Of a stretch of 9,081 nucleotides of DNA, positions 5,730 to 9,081 are shown in pieces. The first letter of the stretch is position 1, and each line of letters opens with the position of its first letter. The position numbers and the translations under genes were made by a program. The stretch comes from Desulfobacterales bacterium (GTDB lineage: Bacteria; Desulfobacterota; Desulfobacteria; Desulfobacterales; UBA11574). The notes below the pieces were generated by a model that worked only from the letters and a program-made list of their open reading frames with translations, was not told the DNA's origin and did not search any database. The stretch spans positions 1-9,081 of the forward strand of contig JAUVTO010000065.1 of assembly GCA_030601485.1 (NCBI GenBank). The letters run 5' to 3'.

Positions 5730-6710
5730 TTAATGTCTATCCGCTTTTATAATATGCTTTTTTGTTTTTGCTTTTAAAAATAAATTATATATGCCCATCA
5801 GGATTCCTTCCGGTAGAAAGACGAGCACCAGACAGAGAAAAACACCATATGCAATGATGTGATACTGCTTTGCAATGTGGAGTGCTTCGGAAATACAGGT
5901 AAGAACCCCGGCGCCTAAGAGCGATCCCCAAAGACTTCCCATCCCACCAACAATAACCATGGTGACTACCTGAATGGAATAATAGAAATCGTAAGAACTG
6001 GGGCTAATAAAAGTAATGTAGTGGGCATAAAGGCTTCCGGAGATGGATGCGAACATGGCGCTCAAGACAAAAACCTTTACTTTGTAATCGGCGGTATTAA
6101 CCCCCAGGGAGTTTGCCGCCACTTCACTACCGGATATGGCGCGTAAAGCTCTACCTACCCTGGAGTTGATCAGATTTCTGGCCGCCAGCATGCACAAAAA
6201 AACAAAGCTCCAGATCAGGTAAAAATTTTTCAGATCATTATCAAAGGCCAATCCGCCCATAGTTAGTGGCGGTATTCCCATCAACCCATCGTGTCCACCG
6301 GTGAACTGCTCCAGCCCACCCATGAGGATATTGACAATAATACCGAACCCCAGAGTGGCCATTACCAGATAGTGTCCCCGGAGCTTTAACGAAGGATATC
6401 CGATCAGATATGCGACAGCTCCCGTGGCCAGCATTCCCAACAGCATGGCCGGCCATAAGGGGAATCCATAGTTCACAGTTAGTATTCCCGAGAAGTAGGA
6501 TCCCAGTCCATAAAACGCAGCATGGCCCAATGAAATCTGTCCGGCAAATCCTATTAGCAGGTTCAGCCCCACAACCACAATGGTATTGAGACCGATCACA
6601 TTCAGAACAATTAAATAATATTTGCTCTCCACAAACAGTGGAAGGATAATAATGATAACGGCCAGTGCTCCGAAACCGATAATGTCTTTTTGTTTCAAAA
6701 GAGAGTTCAA
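5730..6710 (-). CDS. livM: Branched-chain amino-acid-type ABC transporter permease LivM
   Basis: An inner-membrane permease subunit that pairs with LivH to form the channel of a high-affinity importer for leucine, isoleucine, valine or related compounds. The 326 residues show several hydrophobic membrane segments and the family signatures GLNLLIGFAGQISLGHAA (48-65), RGHYLVMATLGFG (111-123), the cytoplasmic ATPase-contact loop GRALRAISGSEVAANSLGV (186-204), VVTMVIVGGMGSLWG (248-262) and LPEG (299-302). The start is a TTG. It is the first possible start after an in-frame TGA nine bases upstream and has no clear ribosome-binding site. The next candidate, a GTG at codon 27, would remove the first membrane segment. 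It follows livH after 70 bases and is last in the operon seen here. Substrate cannot be read from sequence. Confidence 0.93.
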   Translation of the reverse strand: MNSLLKQKDIIGFGALAVIIIILPLFVESKYYLIVLNVIGLNTIVVVGLNLLIGFAGQISLGHAAFYGLGSYFSGILTVNYGFPLWPAMLLGMLATGAVAYLIGYPSLKLRGHYLVMATLGFGIIVNILMGGLEQFTGGHDGLMGIPPLTMGGLAFDNDLKNFYLIWSFVFLCMLAARNLINSRVGRALRAISGSEVAANSLGVNTADYKVKVFVLSAMFASISGSLYAHYITFISPSSYDFYYSIQVVTMVIVGGMGSLWGSLLGAGVLTCISEALHIAKQYHIIAYGVFLCLVLVFLPEGILMGIYNLFLKAKTKKHIIKADRH

Positions 6711-6780
6711 TATTTTTCAGATATAAATTTGGTGGTTTCGTAACTTCTATAACTTATTCATTATTTATCAAAAATTCGGG

Positions 6781-7668
6781 TTAAACCCTTTCCGACTCTC
6801 CATACCCCATAATCCCTGTGGGTTTCAGGAAAAGAACCAAAAGGAGAACGAAAAATGCGATGGCGTCTTTATACTGAGAGGATACCAGGCCTGCACCCAG
6901 AGATTCCAAAAGACCCAAGATTACACCGCCCAGTATTGCACCTGCAAAGTTTCCGTATCCGCCGAGAATGGCCGCGGCAAACCCCTTCAATCCCAGCATG
7001 ATTCCCGTATCATAGGAAGTCGTGGAAATAGGCGCTATTATAATCCCGGCCACCGCCCCCAACGCACCGCTGAAGGCAAAGGAAAAAAGTGTCATACGAT
7101 TCACTGAAATACCCACCAGGGCAGCCGCTTTTCGATTAACCGCCGTTGCCCGCATGGCTTTGCCCATTAATGTTTTCTTGAAAAAATAATGGAGCATCAG
7201 CATTACCAGCACGGTAATCGCAAATACCCAGATGTGCTGGGGCACTATGGTCCCCCCTCCCAGGAGATGGATCGGGTTTTCTCCGGAGAAGGCAGGGACA
7301 CCGACATTGTCGGTCCCCCAGACCTCCTGAGCGGTTCCCCGAAGAACTTCCGATAGCCCGATTGTCAAAAAAATAAGAATGATGATCTCTTTTGACCGGG
7401 CATGCCGTATGGGTCCTATTTCTATCAAAGCTCCGATGAGGGCAACCCCGACCGTGGATATGAAAAAGGAGATCATCAAATTAACCTTGAAAAGAACGAC
7501 CAAAGAGTACATAAACATGCCGCCAAGGGATATGAATTCACACTGGGCAAAATTGACAATTCCGGTGGCGTTATGGATAATATTAAACCCCATGGCCACA
7601 ATGGCGTAAATAGCGCCAATGGTCAAACCGGTGACGATATACTGGGCAATTTGTTGTGAAAAATCCAT
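6781..7668 (-). CDS. livH: Branched-chain amino-acid-type ABC transporter permease LivH
   Basis: The second inner-membrane permease of the importer. Its 295 residues are almost wholly hydrophobic segments, with the family signatures GLTIGAIYAIVAMGFNIIH (14-32), GIVNFAQCEFISLGG (36-50), the ATPase-contact loop GKAMRATAVNRKAAALVGI (169-187), GLKGFAAAILGGYGNFAGA (226-244) and LKPTGIMG (281-288). I start it at the ATG at 7668, giving MDFSQQIAQYIVTG. An AAAGG ribosome-binding site (complement of 7678-7682) lies nine bases upstream. A start at 7758 would add 30 residues encoded by the palindromic repeat element and is rejected. That element ends right at the ribosome-binding site. The gene is co-directional with the binding-protein gene upstream and livM downstream. 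Confidence 0.94.
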   Translation of the reverse strand: MDFSQQIAQYIVTGLTIGAIYAIVAMGFNIIHNATGIVNFAQCEFISLGGMFMYSLVVLFKVNLMISFFISTVGVALIGALIEIGPIRHARSKEIIILIFLTIGLSEVLRGTAQEVWGTDNVGVPAFSGENPIHLLGGGTIVPQHIWVFAITVLVMLMLHYFFKKTLMGKAMRATAVNRKAAALVGISVNRMTLFSFAFSGALGAVAGIIIAPISTTSYDTGIMLGLKGFAAAILGGYGNFAGAILGGVILGLLESLGAGLVSSQYKDAIAFFVLLLVLFLKPTGIMGYGESERV

Positions 7669-7677
7669 AAATGTCAG

Positions 7678-7682
7678 CCTTT
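7678..7682 (-). promoter_or_regulatory. Ribosome-binding site of livH at the repeat-element boundary
   Basis: On the minus strand AAAGG lies nine bases before the livH ATG. It spans the edge of the repeat element: its first two A residues belong to the terminal inverted repeat and AGG to the flanking CCT. It decides the livH start at 7668. Confidence 0.5.
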
Positions 7683-7835
7683 GACGGTCTCGTAAAAAGT
7701 CCGATTTAGACGGTTTCGTAAAAAGTTCAAATTCAAGGCGTGCAAATTTTGTAATCATGAGGCGTACTTATCGTACGTTGAATGGTTACGAAATGCAGCA
7801 CAACGCAGAAGTTGGACTTTTTACGAAACCGTCAA
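7681..7835. mobile_element. MITE-like 155-bp palindromic element
   Basis: The 22-bp ends (7681-7702 and 7814-7835) are inverted copies differing at one base; each begins TTGACGG reading inward. CCT stands directly outside both ends (7678-7680, 7836-7838), a possible 3-bp target-site duplication. A second, slightly different copy of the left end (7709-7730) follows the first by 26 bp. The inside is also an imperfect palindrome: GTAATCAT with ATGGTTAC, and a perfect CGTAC-TTATC-GTACG centre near 7766-7780. It is too short to encode a transposase, so any movement would need one elsewhere. It sits between livK and livH without breaking either. The family name is unknown to me from the sequence alone. 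Confidence 0.7.
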
Positions 7836-7840
7836 CCTTT

Positions 7841-7883
7841 ACTCTTCCCTCCCGTAACCCTCTCGGTCAGCGGAGGGAAGAGT
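7841..7883 (-). other. 12-bp perfect stem-loop between livK and livH
   Basis: ACTCTTCCCTCC (7841-7852) is exactly complementary to GGAGGGAAGAGT (7872-7883), with a 19-nt loop. It lies 17 bases after the livK stop. No U tract follows on the minus strand, so it is not a classical terminator. A likely role is protection of the livK mRNA 3' end or partial attenuation, giving more binding protein than permease; this is inferred from similar arrangements in other ABC operons. Confidence 0.6.
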
Positions 7884-7900
7884 GGGACCGGGTAGACCTT

Positions 7901-9076
7901 CTAATCAAGCAGTGTCCAGCTCCCTTTGGTGGCCTTGATCATAACAATGTCTTTCATTGACAAGCCGTTATGATCCTGAGGGCTTAAATTGTAAATGCCG
8001 CTTATACCCACATACCCCCTGGTATTTTCGATAGCATCCCGGATTTTAGCCCTGTCGGGGCCGGCCTTTTTAATGGCATCAATAACGATGAAGGCCGCAT
8101 CCGCTCCATAGGCGACCATTGTTCCCGGCTCATGCTTGAATTTTTCTTTATACGCCTTTACATAGTCTAGAATCTTCTTTTTCTGGATGTCGGTGTCTGG
8201 AAGTTGATCCCCTACCACAATTTTGGTGGAAGGCATCATCACACCCTCTCCGGCCTCTCCGGCAACCTTCCAGAAGATTGGATCTCCGGCGCCGTGGCAT
8301 TCAAACAGAGGCGCCTTAATCCCCAACTGTTTGACATTTTTGGCGATGATTCCCATGGCAGGACCCACAGTCCAGGCGATGATTCCGTCAACGTTTTTGG
8401 CGTTAATGCGGGTCAACTGGGCGGTGATATCAATATCCCTGGGTTGAAAGGTCTCCTGGGCAACAACCGTTACGCCATACTTGGGCGCCTGAACCATTAC
8501 GTTCCTGAGGCCGTCTTTTCCGAATCCTTCGTTGGAATAGAGAAATCCTATGTTTTTGATGCCGTGTTTGCTCATATACTGGCAGATCTTACCCATTGCA
8601 TCGGCAGCCTTATACGGAGATTTAAACGTCCATTTGGGTAACGAGGTTGGATCCTTTTTATCGAGAGGAGCCTTCAGGATAACATCTCCTCCTGAATGCA
8701 TGAAGGTTGGAATCTTTTCCTTTTCAATGAATCCTCTCATGGCCATAGCCGTTCCGGTAAGTGTCGGTCCGATAATCGCCACCACGTCTTGGGATTCCAA
8801 AACTTTTTTCAGGGCCATGACCGCTTTGGTGGGGTTGCTCTCCGTATCTCCCATCACCATTTCCAGCATGCGGCCATTGATGCCTCCTTTTTGATTCACA
8901 TCATCTATGGCAAGTATTACGGCATCCCGCTGTGATGTTCCAATATGAGCGCCGCGGCCGGTTAGAGCAAAAATACCCGCAATTTTAATGGATTCAGCAC
9001 TATAGCAGAGTGGTGATCCCAACATAAAACTGACAGCCAGAGCCCCTACAACGATAATCAAAAATTTTCTTTTCAT
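7901..9076 (-). CDS. livK: Periplasmic substrate-binding protein of a branched-chain amino-acid-type ABC transporter
   Basis: A 391-residue type I periplasmic binding protein that captures the substrate and delivers it to LivH/LivM. Residues 1-27 form a Sec signal peptide (basic MKRK, hydrophobic core, likely cut after CYSA). Cys24 is preceded by SPL, not a proper lipobox, so it is probably soluble and not a lipoprotein. The mature part has the Peripla_BP_6/LivJ layout: IKIAGIFALTGRGAHIG (30-46), AIDDVNQKGGINGR (56-69), the ligand-binding loop IIGPTLTGTAMAM (101-113), a second-lobe segment GIKNIGFLYSNEGFGKDG (172-189) and YGADAAFIVIDAIKKAG (323-339). The ATG leaves only five bases of upstream sequence, so promoter and ribosome-binding site are outside the window. 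Homologues bind amino acids, amides or aromatic acids; the true ligand is not evident. It leads the livK-livH-livM order. Confidence 0.93.
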   Translation of the reverse strand: MKRKFLIIVVGALAVSFMLGSPLCYSAESIKIAGIFALTGRGAHIGTSQRDAVILAIDDVNQKGGINGRMLEMVMGDTESNPTKAVMALKKVLESQDVVAIIGPTLTGTAMAMRGFIEKEKIPTFMHSGGDVILKAPLDKKDPTSLPKWTFKSPYKAADAMGKICQYMSKHGIKNIGFLYSNEGFGKDGLRNVMVQAPKYGVTVVAQETFQPRDIDITAQLTRINAKNVDGIIAWTVGPAMGIIAKNVKQLGIKAPLFECHGAGDPIFWKVAGEAGEGVMMPSTKIVVGDQLPDTDIQKKKILDYVKAYKEKFKHEPGTMVAYGADAAFIVIDAIKKAGPDRAKIRDAIENTRGYVGISGIYNLSPQDHNGLSMKDIVMIKATKGSWTLLD

Positions 9077-9081
9077 TTTTT

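Noticed and set aside
7669..7758. ATG at 7758 extending LivH by 30 residues
   Set aside because: The extension is translated from the palindromic repeat element and is polar and arginine-rich. The ATG at 7668 has a ribosome-binding site and the usual LivH N-terminus.
7757..7960. Plus-strand open frame of 67 codons
   Set aside because: It is a by-product of the palindromic element and the stem-loop, and runs into the antisense of livK.
8204..8641. Plus-strand open frame of 145 codons opposite livK
   Set aside because: It is a shadow of the livK coding strand. The livK protein is clearly recognisable and this frame matches no family.

Overview
The window looks like chromosomal DNA of a Desulfobacterota (deltaproteobacterial, probably Desulfobacterales-type) bacterium. 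This is an inference from three things: an FmdB zinc ribbon coupled to hemC, a CobA-HemD fusion of the kind known in sulfate reducers, and intergenic regions full of AT-rich repeats and GC-rich palindromes. No rRNA, tRNA, CRISPR array, transposase or phage gene was seen.

Layout. Positions 1-54 end with a strong plus-strand terminator for an upstream gene outside the window. Positions 55-392 hold no credible gene, only a dyad and several palindromic or degenerate AT-rich repeats. Positions 393-3287 (plus strand) form a tetrapyrrole block: a small FmdB-family zinc ribbon, hemC joined to it by a TAATG junction, a repeat-rich spacer with a candidate promoter, and a bifunctional cobA-hemD. HemC makes hydroxymethylbilane. 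The HemD half closes it to uroporphyrinogen III and the CobA half methylates that to precorrin-2, the precursor of siroheme, cobamides and alternative heme routes.

Positions 3356-5477 (plus strand) form a two-gene unit with its own candidate promoter, whose -35 lies on the cobA-hemD stop codon. The first gene is an M20-family metallopeptidase homologue that appears to have lost its catalytic glutamates and its last zinc-ligand histidine. The second overlaps it by 20 bases and is a clear glucosyl-3-phosphoglycerate synthase (GpgS, GT81), which makes the precursor of the compatible solute glucosylglycerate. This pairing is the most unusual item in the window.

Positions 5478-5729 are a convergent spacer with a nested hairpin terminator serving the minus strand. 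From 9076 down to 5730 (minus strand) lie a periplasmic substrate-binding protein (livK-like), livH and livM of a branched-chain amino-acid type ABC importer. The ATPase genes livG and livF are not in the window. Between livK and livH are a 12-bp perfect stem-loop and a 155-bp MITE-like palindromic element with 22-bp terminal inverted repeats.
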